A stretch of DNA of 37,994 nt from Planctomicrobium sp. (GCA_030626405.1 DAOUPA010000003.1:1-37994), one strand, 5' to 3'; counted from the stretch's first letter, positions 1 to 10,260 are shown. The notes: generated from the sequence alone by a model not told the origin. Program-made: numbers and translations.

Positions 1-893
1 AACGACGACCAGTGCGACCAGTCTTCCTCGGCTAAGCCATCTTCGACACTAATCAGGGGATAAGTTCCTATCCATACAGCAAGCCGCTCAACCATCTCTT
101 CCCCTGAGAGAATCTGTCCGTCGAGATAATACGACCCATCCTGCTCAAAATGACTGGAGGCCACATCGAGCGCAAGTTTCACACGGTCAGTCAGACCGGC
201 TCGTGCGATCGCTTCCACGGCCAGATCTAACATCTCTTCGCAGTTGGTGCAGGGTGGAGAAAGCCCTCCTTCGTCGGCGGTGAGTAGCCGAGTCTGGTAC
301 CGTTCTCCGCACAGATCCGCAGCGGTCTGATAGACTTCGTAAGTCATCGCCAACGACTGCCCGACCGAATCGGCAATTGGAACGATGAGAATGTCCTGGA
401 TCGGAACCTGTCCCCCGGCATGTTTTCCACCGCTGAACAGGTTGATTGAAAGCTGAGGCAGACGAGTTGTCGTCAGGCCGGACACCTCGGCGAAATGACG
501 GTACAGTGGAAGACCTTTCTGCTGCGCTATGGTTCGACAATACGCCAGGGAACAGCCGAGAATCGCATTTGCGCCAAGATTCGATTTGTTCGGGCTGCCG
601 TCGAGATCGATCAGAAACTCGTCGAACTGCTGCTGAGACGAAAACACCTTGCCAACCGCTTGTCGGGAAATGGTCTCGTTGACGTTTGAGACCGCAAACA
701 GACACCCGAGGCCTCGATAGCGATCAGGGTCGCCATCGCGAAGTTCGATCGCTTCTGCTTCTCCGGTCGATGCGCCGGACGGAACCGATGCCGACGCCTC
801 TGTTCCATCGGAGAGTCGACAGGTCACTTTGAGCGTCGGACGTCCTCGACTATCGAGGATTTCAATGGCCTTAAAAGATTTGATGGTTGTCAT
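1..893 (-). CDS. Enolase-like protein (phosphopyruvate hydratase paralog), truncated by the left edge of the window
   Basis: Open minus-strand frame from ATG at 893 to the window edge, read by hand because the ORF track lists only other frames here. It reads MTTIKSFKAIEILDSRGRPTLKV...VPSGASTGEAEAIELRDGD...IDLDGSPNKSNLGANAILGCSLA...GGKHAGGQVPIQDILI...TADEGGLSP...LALDVASSHF...YPLISVEDGLAEEDW. The enolase landmarks DSRG, SGASTG, ELRDGD, GANAIL, DEGG and SVEDGL are present. Confidence 0.88.
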   Translation of the reverse strand, partial: MTTIKSFKAIEILDSRGRPTLKVTCRLSDGTEASASVPSGASTGEAEAIELRDGDPDRYRGLGCLFAVSNVNETISRQAVGKVFSSQQQFDEFLIDLDGSPNKSNLGANAILGCSLAYCRTIAQQKGLPLYRHFAEVSGLTTTRLPQLSINLFSGGKHAGGQVPIQDILIVPIADSVGQSLAMTYEVYQTAADLCGERYQTRLLTADEGGLSPPCTNCEEMLDLAVEAIARAGLTDRVKLALDVASSHFEQDGSYYLDGQILSGEEMVERLAVWIGTYPLISVEDGLAEEDWSHWSS

Positions 894-952
894 GAAGGAA
901 TCTTGAATATTTTCTGACCACTGCGTGCAGCCTGAAAATATCCCACAGGCTG

Positions 953-1963
953 CTAACTGATCAATTTGGTAAAACGTTGGCAAAGGGTGCCGAAAGTATC
1001 GCAGGAATCGCGCATCAGTTCCACAACCGCGCACGCTTGTCGAGTTCGCTCATCCTCGCTGAGATATTCGAGTTGCGACCGCCCCCGCACGCGGGCCAGG
1101 AGACATCCGAGCGTCTGTCGAACGATACGAGTTTCAAGACCATCCGCCCAAGGTTGGTGTCTGGTTTTTGTGAGATACCCGTCCAGCCATAATTTCGCGG
1201 CGGACAGAAATGGACCGCGCTGCTCGTTCACGTGATGGGCCTTGCTGAGCAAATGCGTCAGAAAGAATCCGCAATCGAAACTGGGGTCACCCCAATGGAT
1301 CACTTCGTAATCGAGCAGGATCAACTTGTCACCATGCACAAGAATGTTTTTCGGACTGTAATCTCCATGTACGAGAGTCTGTTGTCCCAAACGGGTTTCT
1401 TCCAACAACCGACTCAGAAACGGTTTCGCTTCCGAGACCTGTTCCGACGAAAATCCGTAATACGGTTCGAGTCGCAAGGCCTCGAAGAACGAACGATCCC
1501 CGAATTCGCGGCTCAACTCGGTTGCCTCCAGTCCCGTGTGAGCATGAATCGCGGCGAGCATCTCGGCAGATTGCTCGATCAGTTTCTCGTCGATCTTCCC
1601 TGCCAATAAAAGCGTTTTCCAGTTGTCGTGCGGCTCGGGAACGGCGGTCATTCCGAACAGATGAAACTCTTCATCCTCAAACACAAACTCCGGGATTTGT
1701 TCGGAGGGGAGAATTCGCTGCAAGGCTCGCAATCCTGCCGCTTCGCGATGGATCCTGACGGGATCGCAGAACCAGTCAACCTCTACGCGAAGTTTGGGCA
1801 ACGCCTGTTTGACGACCCAATCGGGCTTGTTCTCGTGACGAACCAGCACCGTGCGATTGGAAACTCCCCCCGCAAGACACTCGACTTCGACCGATTCGGT
1901 CGGGGTCGTATGTCCGTGTTGACGCAGATATTCCAGAAGTTCATGTGGTTGTTCGATGTCCAT
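953..1963 (-). CDS. APH-family (aminoglycoside phosphotransferase/choline kinase fold) phosphotransferase
   Basis: 336-aa ORF with the kinase motif LVHGDYSPKNILVHGDKLILLDYEVIHWGDPSFDCGFFLTHLL (HGDxxxxN...DxE). It lies 59 bp upstream of the enolase-like gene on the same strand. Confidence 0.85.
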   Translation of the reverse strand: MDIEQPHELLEYLRQHGHTTPTESVEVECLAGGVSNRTVLVRHENKPDWVVKQALPKLRVEVDWFCDPVRIHREAAGLRALQRILPSEQIPEFVFEDEEFHLFGMTAVPEPHDNWKTLLLAGKIDEKLIEQSAEMLAAIHAHTGLEATELSREFGDRSFFEALRLEPYYGFSSEQVSEAKPFLSRLLEETRLGQQTLVHGDYSPKNILVHGDKLILLDYEVIHWGDPSFDCGFFLTHLLSKAHHVNEQRGPFLSAAKLWLDGYLTKTRHQPWADGLETRIVRQTLGCLLARVRGRSQLEYLSEDERTRQACAVVELMRDSCDTFGTLCQRFTKLIS

Positions 1964-2202
1964 CGCGATGACCTCAAAGGGGAATACTCAAACTCAAATC
2001 GATCACACAACCGCTTCCGTAATTGTTAGGAAAGATTCTCGAAGATGATACTTTGTTCGGTGATCAAGTTCTCATTATCTGTGGTAGGGCTGTTCTTGGA
2101 GCGTCTTGATCGCGACACTTACAGTCTAGTCGATGAGACTCCAAACAGTTGCTGGAACTGGTTGAGTAAACCTCGACGATAAAAATAAGAGAGGCGGTTT
2201 TC

Positions 2203-5200
2203 GTGTACCTTCGTTTCTGTTGCTTTCTCTTCATCGTTTTGAGTTTCGTACTCTGCCTGGATGCGGACGACAAAGTCGCACCCGAAAAACCAAAACTAAC
2301 GGTCGAGCATGCGAGAAAGATTCAGGCCGGGATTGCGCTGTTCAAAGAGTCAGTTCGGCAGATCCTTCTGGATCGATGTGTGGATTGCCACGGTGGAGAG
2401 ACGCTTGAAGGTGAGTTCAATATTGCCACGCGCGAGGGACTTCTTAAAGGAGGTGAGAAGGGAGCCGCGATTGTTCCTGGGAAGCCTCAGGAGAGTCGCC
2501 TGTACCGGCTACTTACCCACGATGAGAAACCTCATATGCCCTATGATGAGGAGAAACTCCCGGCTGCTGAAATATCTGCCATCGCAAAATGGATTGACCT
2601 CGAAGCTCCCTACGATCAGCCGCTTGTAGAAGGCTCCGAAGATCTCAAGGACTGGACCGAACGTACGATTTCCGATGATGCTCGTGACTTTTGGTCGTTT
2701 CGACCACTGCTTTCAACTCTACCACCAGACATTCAAGACGAATGGTGCAAGACAGACATTGATCGATTTGTCCTTGCAGAATTGCAATCGCAGAAAATAA
2801 AACCAAATGGCTTGGCGGATCGACGAGTACTGATTCGCCGTGCGTATTTCGGGTTGACCGGTCTTCCACCAGAACCGGAGGAACTTGCACGGTTCATGGA
2901 GGAACCGTCGGAAGATTGGTACGAAAAAATGGTGGATGACCTTCTCAACAGTCAGCACTTTGGTGAGCGTTGGGCGCGTCACTGGTTAGACATTGCCCGA
3001 TTCGCAGAGAGTCATGGTTTCGAACAGGATTACAACCGCGACTTTGCCTACCACTATCGCGACTTCGTCATTCGGGCGTTTAATATGGACATGCCTTTCG
3101 ATCAATTTATCCAGTGGCAGCTTGCTGGAGATGAAATCGCACCCGATGATCCTCTGGCACTCATGGCAACCGGATTTCTTGGAGCGGGTGTCTTTCCAAC
3201 ACAGCTCACCGAAAAAGAATTTGAACCAGCCCGGTACGATGAACTCGATGACATGGTTTCCACCATGGGGACTGCGATGCTGGGCATCACCATTGGCTGT
3301 GCGCGTTGTCATGATCACAAGTACGATCCGATTCCTGCGGCAGATTACTATCGTCTTGTCTCGACATTCGGCTCGACAATTCGCAGCCATACTCAGGTCG
3401 ATCTCGCTCCCGAAGAAACAGAACGGCTACTCGAAGACTGGGAGACCGCCCATCTACCACTCGTGAAGCGTCTCAGTGAATTCGAAAGCCAGGAACTCGG
3501 AAAGCGATTCGACAACTGGATGACAACAAAAGCAGCGGAAGAATTGAAGACGTCGTCAACACCAGAATGGCTGATACTGCATGTTACTGATGCGAAATCG
3601 GCAGGCGGAGCGACGCTTACCGTGCAGCCCGATGAGTCGATTCTTGCCACAGGAACAAATCCCGATTTTGACACATACACCTTTACAATCGAGACTCAAC
3701 TTCGCGACATCCGATCCCTGCGACTGGAAGCACTCTCTCATGAATCGATGGTCAAAGGAGGTCCAGGCCGAGCTGGTAACGGGAACATGGGACTCGGCAC
3801 AATCACAGTTGTTGTCGAACCGATTTCGGGTGACTCAAAACCAGTCACAGTGAAGCTAACGAATCCACGAGCAACGTTTCAACAAAACAATTCCAATCTG
3901 TCCATCGCTGCATCAATTGATGCAACCAAAAACACGGGCTGGGCAGTCGATCCCCAATTCGGCAAAGACCATGCAGCCATTTTTGACTTTGCAGAACCGG
4001 TCGGTTTCGATGCTGGCACGCGACTGACAGTCACGATGGATTTCAATGTCAATAACAAGCACAACATCGGTCGCACACGGCTTTCGATCAGTAACGCAAA
4101 GGAAGGAATTGCATTTGATGCTTCATCAATACCTCAAGCTCTGGCCGAGTTGCAACAGTTGATTTCATCAGGTGTGACTCCTGATAAATTGCAACGAGAG
4201 AAATTACTCACCTGGTATCGCACGATTGATCCCGAATGGCAAAAGTTATCCGCCGCTGTGGCAGCACACAAACAATCGAAACCGACTCCCAAACTGACGA
4301 CAGTCATGGTCTCCAGCGAAGGAGTAAAACCACTGAAGCATCATGCAGATGGTCGTGGATTTCCGCATTTCTACAAAGAAACTTTCTACTTAAAACGAGG
4401 CGATGCCACACAAAAAATCCGGACGGCTGAACCCGGATTTCTTCAAATTCTCACAAGCCCCAACGTGCCTGAAACTGAGTGGAGTGTCAACGTCCCTGAT
4501 GGTTGGCACACAAGCTTCCGACGTCGAAAACTTGCCAACTGGATGACTGATGCGAAAGGGGGGGCGGGCCACCTGCTGGCACGTGTGATTGTGAACCGCC
4601 TCTGGCAACACCACATGGGCAGCGGGATTGTTTCAACTCCGAATGATTTCGGAAAGCAGGGTGAATTGCCGAGCCACCCCGAACTACTGGATTGGTTAGC
4701 TCAACGACTGATTGAGGAAGAGTGGAAACTCAAACCAATTCACAAGCTCATCATGCTCAGCGCTGTCTATCAGCAAAGTTCGGCCCATGACGAAATGCGT
4801 TCGAGTATCGACCCAGATAACCGATTCCACTGGCGAAGAGAGCCGCGTCGACTGGAAGCAGAAGTGATTCGCGATTCGATGCTCCTGGTCGGAAACCAAC
4901 TCGACCGAACTCCATTCGGACCTGGCACTCTCGATGAAGCACACCAGAGACGCAGCATCTATTTTATGATCAAACGCAGCAAGCTGATTCCGATGATGCA
5001 GATTTTTGACTCTCCAGAACCACTCGCCAGTGTTGGCAAGCGGCCCAGTACAACAATTGCCTCACAAGCCCTCTTGTTTATGAATAGCCCGCATGTGCGC
5101 AAGTATGCAACCAGCTTCGCTCAAATCGTTCAGGAAAGAAGCAGTGACGACCTCATTGCTGGAGTTTACCTGCGAGCGATCTCTAGAAAACCGACTCAAA

Positions 5201-5349
5201 TTGAACGAGATGCAGCCACAGAATTTATGACATCACAATCGGCATCATACGTCGCAGACGGCAAGTCAATGAATGATGCAAATAAACTCGCACTCACAGA
5301 TTTCTGCCAAACAGTATTCAGTCTCAACGAATTCGTCTTTGTGGAATAG
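2203..5349 (+). CDS. PSD1-type planctomycete cytochrome c protein with DUF1549 and DUF1553 domains
   Basis: 1048-aa ORF (GTG start) with an N-terminal hydrophobic signal, heme motif CVDCHG, DUF1549-type WARHWLDIARFAESHGFEQD and CARCHDHKYDPI, and DUF1553-type NRLWQHHMGSGIVSTPNDFGKQGELPSHPELLDWLA. Confidence 0.9.
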   Translation: MYLRFCCFLFIVLSFVLCLDADDKVAPEKPKLTVEHARKIQAGIALFKESVRQILLDRCVDCHGGETLEGEFNIATREGLLKGGEKGAAIVPGKPQESRLYRLLTHDEKPHMPYDEEKLPAAEISAIAKWIDLEAPYDQPLVEGSEDLKDWTERTISDDARDFWSFRPLLSTLPPDIQDEWCKTDIDRFVLAELQSQKIKPNGLADRRVLIRRAYFGLTGLPPEPEELARFMEEPSEDWYEKMVDDLLNSQHFGERWARHWLDIARFAESHGFEQDYNRDFAYHYRDFVIRAFNMDMPFDQFIQWQLAGDEIAPDDPLALMATGFLGAGVFPTQLTEKEFEPARYDELDDMVSTMGTAMLGITIGCARCHDHKYDPIPAADYYRLVSTFGSTIRSHTQVDLAPEETERLLEDWETAHLPLVKRLSEFESQELGKRFDNWMTTKAAEELKTSSTPEWLILHVTDAKSAGGATLTVQPDESILATGTNPDFDTYTFTIETQLRDIRSLRLEALSHESMVKGGPGRAGNGNMGLGTITVVVEPISGDSKPVTVKLTNPRATFQQNNSNLSIAASIDATKNTGWAVDPQFGKDHAAIFDFAEPVGFDAGTRLTVTMDFNVNNKHNIGRTRLSISNAKEGIAFDASSIPQALAELQQLISSGVTPDKLQREKLLTWYRTIDPEWQKLSAAVAAHKQSKPTPKLTTVMVSSEGVKPLKHHADGRGFPHFYKETFYLKRGDATQKIRTAEPGFLQILTSPNVPETEWSVNVPDGWHTSFRRRKLANWMTDAKGGAGHLLARVIVNRLWQHHMGSGIVSTPNDFGKQGELPSHPELLDWLAQRLIEEEWKLKPIHKLIMLSAVYQQSSAHDEMRSSIDPDNRFHWRREPRRLEAEVIRDSMLLVGNQLDRTPFGPGTLDEAHQRRSIYFMIKRSKLIPMMQIFDSPEPLASVGKRPSTTIASQALLFMNSPHVRKYATSFAQIVQERSSDDLIAGVYLRAISRKPTQIERDAATEFMTSQSASYVADGKSMNDANKLALTDFCQTVFSLNEFVFVE

Positions 5350-5372
5350 TGTTAAATACCGGGAATAAAATC

Positions 5373-6818
5373 ATGTTTGAACTGGACTGGCTTGACCGCA
5401 GAGACCTCCTCCGCAGAGCGGGATCTGGCGCAGGAATCCTTGGTCTGGCTGCGCTGCTGCAGGATGAAGGGCTGATGAATCCTGTCCAGGCAGCTAATAA
5501 TTCGAATCCACTCGCGGTGAAAACTTCTCATTTCCCCGGGTCTGCGAAACGCGTGATCTGGTTGTTTATCAACGGTGGTCCCAGCCATGTCGACACCTGG
5601 GACTACAAGCCAGAACTTGAGAAACGTGACGGAGTCGAGCTCGAAGGTTTTGATCGATTTACCGGATTTTTCGCAAACTCTGTCGGTCCGTTAATGAAGT
5701 CGCCATTCAAATTCAGTCAGCATGGTGAGAGCGGAAAATGGGTATCGGAAATTTTTCCAAATCTGTCGCAGCATGTCGACAAGATGGCATTCATTCACTC
5801 GGGACATACAGAGTCTAACAACCATAGCCCTGCCCTGTTTATGATGAATACCGGAGTCCCTCGTATGGGGCATCCTTGTGTCGGTTCCTGGGTCACCTAT
5901 GGTCTGGGCAGCGAAAGTCAGAATCTCCCTGCGTTTGTGGTGATGTCTGACCCGAAGGGGCGCGGGCTTCCGAAAGGATACTCGTTGAACTGGGGAGCAG
6001 GGTTCTTACCAAGTGTCTATCAAGGAACCTGGCTGAAGCCTCAAGGGGCTCCTATCGATAACTTGACTCCTCCGAGTGATCTGAATGAATCGCGCCAAAG
6101 GGCGCAGCTGAATCTATTGGCAAATTTGAATCGCCAGCATTTAGAGCAACATGCAGCGGAACGCGATCTCGCAGCACGGCTAGAAAGTTTTGAACTCGCC
6201 TACCGAATGCAAGTTGCCGCTCCCGAAGCACTCGATGTGGGTCGCGAACCGGAACATATTCATAAGCAGTACGGCATTGGCGACGAAAAATGCGATCACT
6301 TCGCAAAGCAATGTTTGATTGCTCGACGAATGGTCGAGCGAGGTGTGCGTTTCGTGCAGATTTACTCTGGAGGAATGGAAAACCAACGTAGCTGGGATGG
6401 GCACAACGATATTGTTGGAAACCATTCTGGCTTTGCGGGCGAAACCGACAAACCAATCGCTGGCTTATTAAACGATCTCGATGAACGGGGACTCTTGGAC
6501 GAGACGCTTGTGATCTGGGGAGGCGAGTTTGGCCGACTTCCTGTTGCTCAAAAATCAGCCAAACCAGGACGTGATCATAATCCACATGCATTCACTTACT
6601 GGATGGCTGGCGGGGGGATTAAAGGGGGAACTTCGTATGGTGCAACAGATGAAATCGGTCACAAAGCAGTCGAAGATCGCGTGAGTGTGAATGATCTTCA
6701 TGCAACGATTCTACATCTGCTGGGCATGAATCACGAAAACCTGACCTACAGACACAATGGTCGAGATTTTCGGCTGACAGATGTGGCTGGAAATGTCATC
6801 CAGAAAATTGTGTCTTAA
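5373..6818 (+). CDS. DUF1501 domain-containing protein, probably Tat-exported
   Basis: ORF listed from GTG 5349; ATG 5373 is the more likely start. N-terminus MFELDWLDRRDLLRRAGSGAGILGLAALL is twin-arginine-like. Contains FINGGPSHVDTWDYKPEL, LVIWGGEFGRLP and GRDHNPHAFTYWMAGGGIKGG. Confidence 0.88.
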   Translation: MFELDWLDRRDLLRRAGSGAGILGLAALLQDEGLMNPVQAANNSNPLAVKTSHFPGSAKRVIWLFINGGPSHVDTWDYKPELEKRDGVELEGFDRFTGFFANSVGPLMKSPFKFSQHGESGKWVSEIFPNLSQHVDKMAFIHSGHTESNNHSPALFMMNTGVPRMGHPCVGSWVTYGLGSESQNLPAFVVMSDPKGRGLPKGYSLNWGAGFLPSVYQGTWLKPQGAPIDNLTPPSDLNESRQRAQLNLLANLNRQHLEQHAAERDLAARLESFELAYRMQVAAPEALDVGREPEHIHKQYGIGDEKCDHFAKQCLIARRMVERGVRFVQIYSGGMENQRSWDGHNDIVGNHSGFAGETDKPIAGLLNDLDERGLLDETLVIWGGEFGRLPVAQKSAKPGRDHNPHAFTYWMAGGGIKGGTSYGATDEIGHKAVEDRVSVNDLHATILHLLGMNHENLTYRHNGRDFRLTDVAGNVIQKIVS

Positions 6819-7001
6819 ATGACATGCAAACTCTTATTCGAAGTACTACAGTTTCTCTTCCCTTGTTTTTCTTGCGTGATCGCTGGACCACAGGTGAAAT
6901 GATTCGGGCCTTCTGCCAAACTTGAAATTCATTGCTCAGCGACCGATCACTCGGTAAGCTCCATGCTTAACCTCGTTCCAAATACTTCCGGAAGAATGTG
7001 A

Positions 7002-8024
7002 ATGAATCGAAAATGCTCACCAAACCTGTTGTGGCATTGTCGAATATTGACGATGTTGGTGATCGCGATTTGCGGTTGCCAGTCGGAGGATGCGTCCGAC
7101 AAACCGCGGCGACTCAAGATGGCTCATGTGTATGAAGTCAGTGCGCCTACGCATGCGTACGGGACGGCTCATCTGGCTGAACGACTGCAGCAGGCCACCA
7201 GCGATTTGAATGTGACCGTCTATCCGGCGGCTCAACTGGGCAGCGAAGCCGAACTGCTGGAACAACTGGTGGCGGGCGAACTGGACTTGGCGATCTCCGG
7301 TCCCTCGTTTCTTGCGATGTGGCATCCTCCGCTGGGAGTCCTGGATGCCGCGTTCTCATCCCGCGATCTTGATCACATGCTGGAGACGGCTCGTGGCGAA
7401 GAAATGGCGCCGCACTGGGACGAACTCCGCAAGCGTTACGGCGTGCGTGTTCTGGACACGTGGGCGTATGGGGCTCGACACATCACTTCGAACATTCCGA
7501 TTCGCCATCCGGACGACTTAAACGGTTTTCGCCTGCGGCTTCCCGGTGCCCGCGTGTGGCAGGCTTCCGGAGCAGCTTTGGGGGCCAGCCCAATGCCAAT
7601 TTCCTTCGGCGAAGTCTATCTGGCACTGCAGCAGGGAATTGCGGATGGCCAGGAAAATCCCGTTCCTGTGATCAAAGCAATGGGATTTCACGAAGTGCAG
7701 AAGTGTCTGAATCTGACCGGTCACATTCAGTCTTCGGTTCAGATTCTGATGAATGAACGCGCGTGGCAACGACTGGACACCGATCAGCAGGCTGCGTTGT
7801 TGAAAGTGGTTCAGGAACTGGGCGAAGAAGTTTACCGCGGCACTGTTGAGGACGAAGAGAGGCTCATTGAAGAATGGCGAAAAGATGGCACAATGCAAAT
7901 CATTGAAGACGTAGATGTCGACGCCTTTCGACTTCGGGCGCGCGAACATTTTTCAAGCGGTTTCGCGTTCAGCGAGTTGTACAACCGCATCACCTCCGAG
8001 CCTGTTGAAAGTCAACAGCCATGA
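7002..8024 (+). CDS. dctP: TRAP transporter substrate-binding protein (DctP family), probable lipoprotein
   Basis: 340 aa; N-terminus ILTMLVIAICGCQSEDAS fits a lipobox. Contains GSEAELLEQLVAGELDLAISGPSFLAMW and GFRLRLPGARVWQASGAALGASPMPISFGEVYLALQQGIADGQENP, typical of DctP. Directly followed by DctQ and DctM genes. Confidence 0.9.
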   Translation: MNRKCSPNLLWHCRILTMLVIAICGCQSEDASDKPRRLKMAHVYEVSAPTHAYGTAHLAERLQQATSDLNVTVYPAAQLGSEAELLEQLVAGELDLAISGPSFLAMWHPPLGVLDAAFSSRDLDHMLETARGEEMAPHWDELRKRYGVRVLDTWAYGARHITSNIPIRHPDDLNGFRLRLPGARVWQASGAALGASPMPISFGEVYLALQQGIADGQENPVPVIKAMGFHEVQKCLNLTGHIQSSVQILMNERAWQRLDTDQQAALLKVVQELGEEVYRGTVEDEERLIEEWRKDGTMQIIEDVDVDAFRLRAREHFSSGFAFSELYNRITSEPVESQQP

Positions 8025-8632
8025 ACGCAGCCAACGATTCAAATTTCACAGATCCCGCGCCAGACGAGGGTCGAGGCACCGAATCCGCAACCGCGTTGCC
8101 GTATTCACGTTTTGTCCACTGGATGAGCCTTGGAGAAAAAACTCTGGCGGCCCTGTTTCTATTTGTAATTTTGGCCACGATGGGTGCTCAGGTCTTCGCC
8201 CGCTATTTCTTCGGGGCTCCGTTTCCGTGGAGCGAAGAGGTAGCTCGCCTGGCTTTGATCTGGATGACCTTCATGTCGGCTGCCTTTGTAATGGCAGAAG
8301 GCCGGCACATTACTGTCGACGTGTTGTCGCCACGACTGAGCGTTCGCGGACAACTGTGGCTGGAATGTCTGAGTCACGGAATCGTGGCAGGGACGTGCCT
8401 ACTGTTGCTAATTGGTGGCATCCGCTTTGTGTGGTATGTGGGCAAAGTGGGATCACCTTCGCTGGGAATTCCCATGAGCTGGTGGTATGGCGCGGTCGAC
8501 TTGGGGTTGCTGCTAATGGCCATTCACTCTGTTGTGAACCTGCTCCAGGTATTGGCCACGGGGCGCCCGAGCGTGCATGAGGGCATTGCTGAAGAGGAAG
8601 CGTTACATCTCGAAATGGAGCAGAGCGAATGA
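8021..8632 (+). CDS. dctQ: TRAP transporter small permease (DctQ family)
   Basis: 203-aa multi-helix protein with VFARYFFGAPFPWSEEVARLALIWMTFMSAAFVMAEGRHITVDVL. 4-bp ATGA overlap with the upstream gene. Confidence 0.9.
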   Translation: MNAANDSNFTDPAPDEGRGTESATALPYSRFVHWMSLGEKTLAALFLFVILATMGAQVFARYFFGAPFPWSEEVARLALIWMTFMSAAFVMAEGRHITVDVLSPRLSVRGQLWLECLSHGIVAGTCLLLLIGGIRFVWYVGKVGSPSLGIPMSWWYGAVDLGLLLMAIHSVVNLLQVLATGRPSVHEGIAEEEALHLEMEQSE

Positions 8633-9906
8633 TTCTGGCGGCGTTAATTATTGCCATGCTTGTGCTGCTATTTATCCGAGTCCCGGTCGCCATTAGTATG
8701 CTGCTGCCGTGTCTGGTGTATGTCGCGTGGTCTCCGGACATCACGTTGGGAGTCGCTCTGCAGCGCTGCATGGCAACAATCAATTCGTTCCCGCTGCTGG
8801 CGGTGCCGTTGTTCGTGATGACCGGTTACCTGAGCAATGCAGGTGGACTGGCAGATCGACTGTTTCGCATGTTGCTCAGCCTGCTGGGAAGAATTCCGGG
8901 CAGTCTGGGGTACGTCAACGTCTTCAGCAGCCTGATGTTTTCATGGATGAGCGGAGCGGCGATTGCCGACGCGGCAGGTCTGGGGTCTGTGCTGGTTCCA
9001 GCGATGAAGAAACGCGGCTACGACGAACGTTTCGCTCTGGGACTGACGGGAGCATCTTCTTTGATCGGTCCGATTATGCCGCCCAGTATTCCCGCGATCG
9101 TGTATGCCGTTTCGGCGGGAGTTTCGGTCGGTTCACTGTTCCTTGCTGGCGTACTGCCGGCTCTGGTGCTCACGGCGATTCTGTGCGTATTTGTGTTCGT
9201 GAATGCTCGCCGCAATCCAGTGCGTGAGGAAGCCGCTGCTCCGCGAATTCCCCTCAAGACAGCCGTTGGGGCTGCGCTTCCCGTGCTGTTGACGCCCGTC
9301 ATTATTCTGGGCGGGATTTTGGGGGGCGTGTTTACTCCGACAGAAGCAGCTGCTGCTGCGGTCATGTGGGTGTTGTTTCTGAGCGCCTGTTACCGGTCAC
9401 TGTCTTTCCGGGAGTTTCACGGCGTGCTGGTGAAGACCGCCTCGACAACCGGATCGATCATGCTCATCGTGTCAGCGGCGGGACTGTTCGGCTGGGTGAT
9501 TGCCAGAGAACAGGGGCCTCAAGCGGTCACGGAAGCGATGCTGCGGCTGACCGATAATCCTTATGTGTTTCTATTATTGATCAACGTTGCCTTGCTGGTG
9601 ACGGGAATGCTTCTCGAACCGGTGGCGGGGTTGTTGATCACAGTTCCGGTGTTGCTGCCAGCTGCCCTGGAGTTCGGCATCGACCCTTTGCAACTGGGCA
9701 TCGTGATGATCTTAAACCTGGTCCTTGGCCTGTTGACTCCACCAGTGGGACTGGTGTTGTATGTATTGAGTTCCGTGACGGGTAGTTCGGTTCAGCAGGT
9801 GATTCGCGGTACTGTTCCTTTCCTGATTCCTCTGCTGATCACATTGCTGTTAATCACATTTGTCCCCGCGTTTAGTTTATGGTTGCCGAGTTTGTTGACA
9901 AAGTAA
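8629..9906 (+). CDS. dctM: TRAP transporter large permease (DctM family)
   Basis: 425 aa, strongly hydrophobic, with FVMTGYLSNAGGLADRLFRM, MSGAAIADAAGLGSVLVPAMKKRGYDERFALGLTGASSLIGPIMPPSIPAIVYA and GLLTPPVGLVLYV. 4-bp overlap with dctQ. Confidence 0.93.
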   Translation: MILAALIIAMLVLLFIRVPVAISMLLPCLVYVAWSPDITLGVALQRCMATINSFPLLAVPLFVMTGYLSNAGGLADRLFRMLLSLLGRIPGSLGYVNVFSSLMFSWMSGAAIADAAGLGSVLVPAMKKRGYDERFALGLTGASSLIGPIMPPSIPAIVYAVSAGVSVGSLFLAGVLPALVLTAILCVFVFVNARRNPVREEAAAPRIPLKTAVGAALPVLLTPVIILGGILGGVFTPTEAAAAAVMWVLFLSACYRSLSFREFHGVLVKTASTTGSIMLIVSAAGLFGWVIAREQGPQAVTEAMLRLTDNPYVFLLLINVALLVTGMLLEPVAGLLITVPVLLPAALEFGIDPLQLGIVMILNLVLGLLTPPVGLVLYVLSSVTGSSVQQVIRGTVPFLIPLLITLLLITFVPAFSLWLPSLLTK

Positions 9907-10260
9907 ACTGGCACGATCTCTACGAACGGAGTTGCAGGGCGAGATTTCTAGACCACGTGCCAAACTCTTGAATGGGCACAGCAGCAGAATCGCTGAGGCG
10001 CATCACCTGCAAGACACCCGGTCATTTGCCAAAAACAAACGGCGGTAACGCGTGTGAGGTCTAAAAACTCGACCGATGCGTAAATGTCTAGCTTCCCCCC
10101 CGGGTGTTCTCGATTGGTCAAAACAGTGGTCTTCGACGTTCGCAGACGGTCGACCTCAGCCTCCCCCCACGCCGAGTGAGTCGTCAGATACGATCCGTAC
10201 CGTCTCTGTAACAACATGATCGAGTGACACTTGGAGTGACCAACTCGCTCACACCGCCGA

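Noticed and set aside
187-705. 172-aa minus-strand ORF
   Set aside because: It lies in a different frame of the enolase-like gene. The enolase frame is the real one; this ORF is Arg/Ser-rich shadow translation.
6052-6591. 179-aa minus-strand ORF
   Set aside because: Antisense to the DUF1501 gene, with no recognisable domain. Shadow ORF.
7915-8580. 221-aa plus-strand ORF
   Set aside because: Overlaps dctP/dctQ in another frame, with Arg/Ser-rich low-quality composition. The dctQ frame has clear family motifs.
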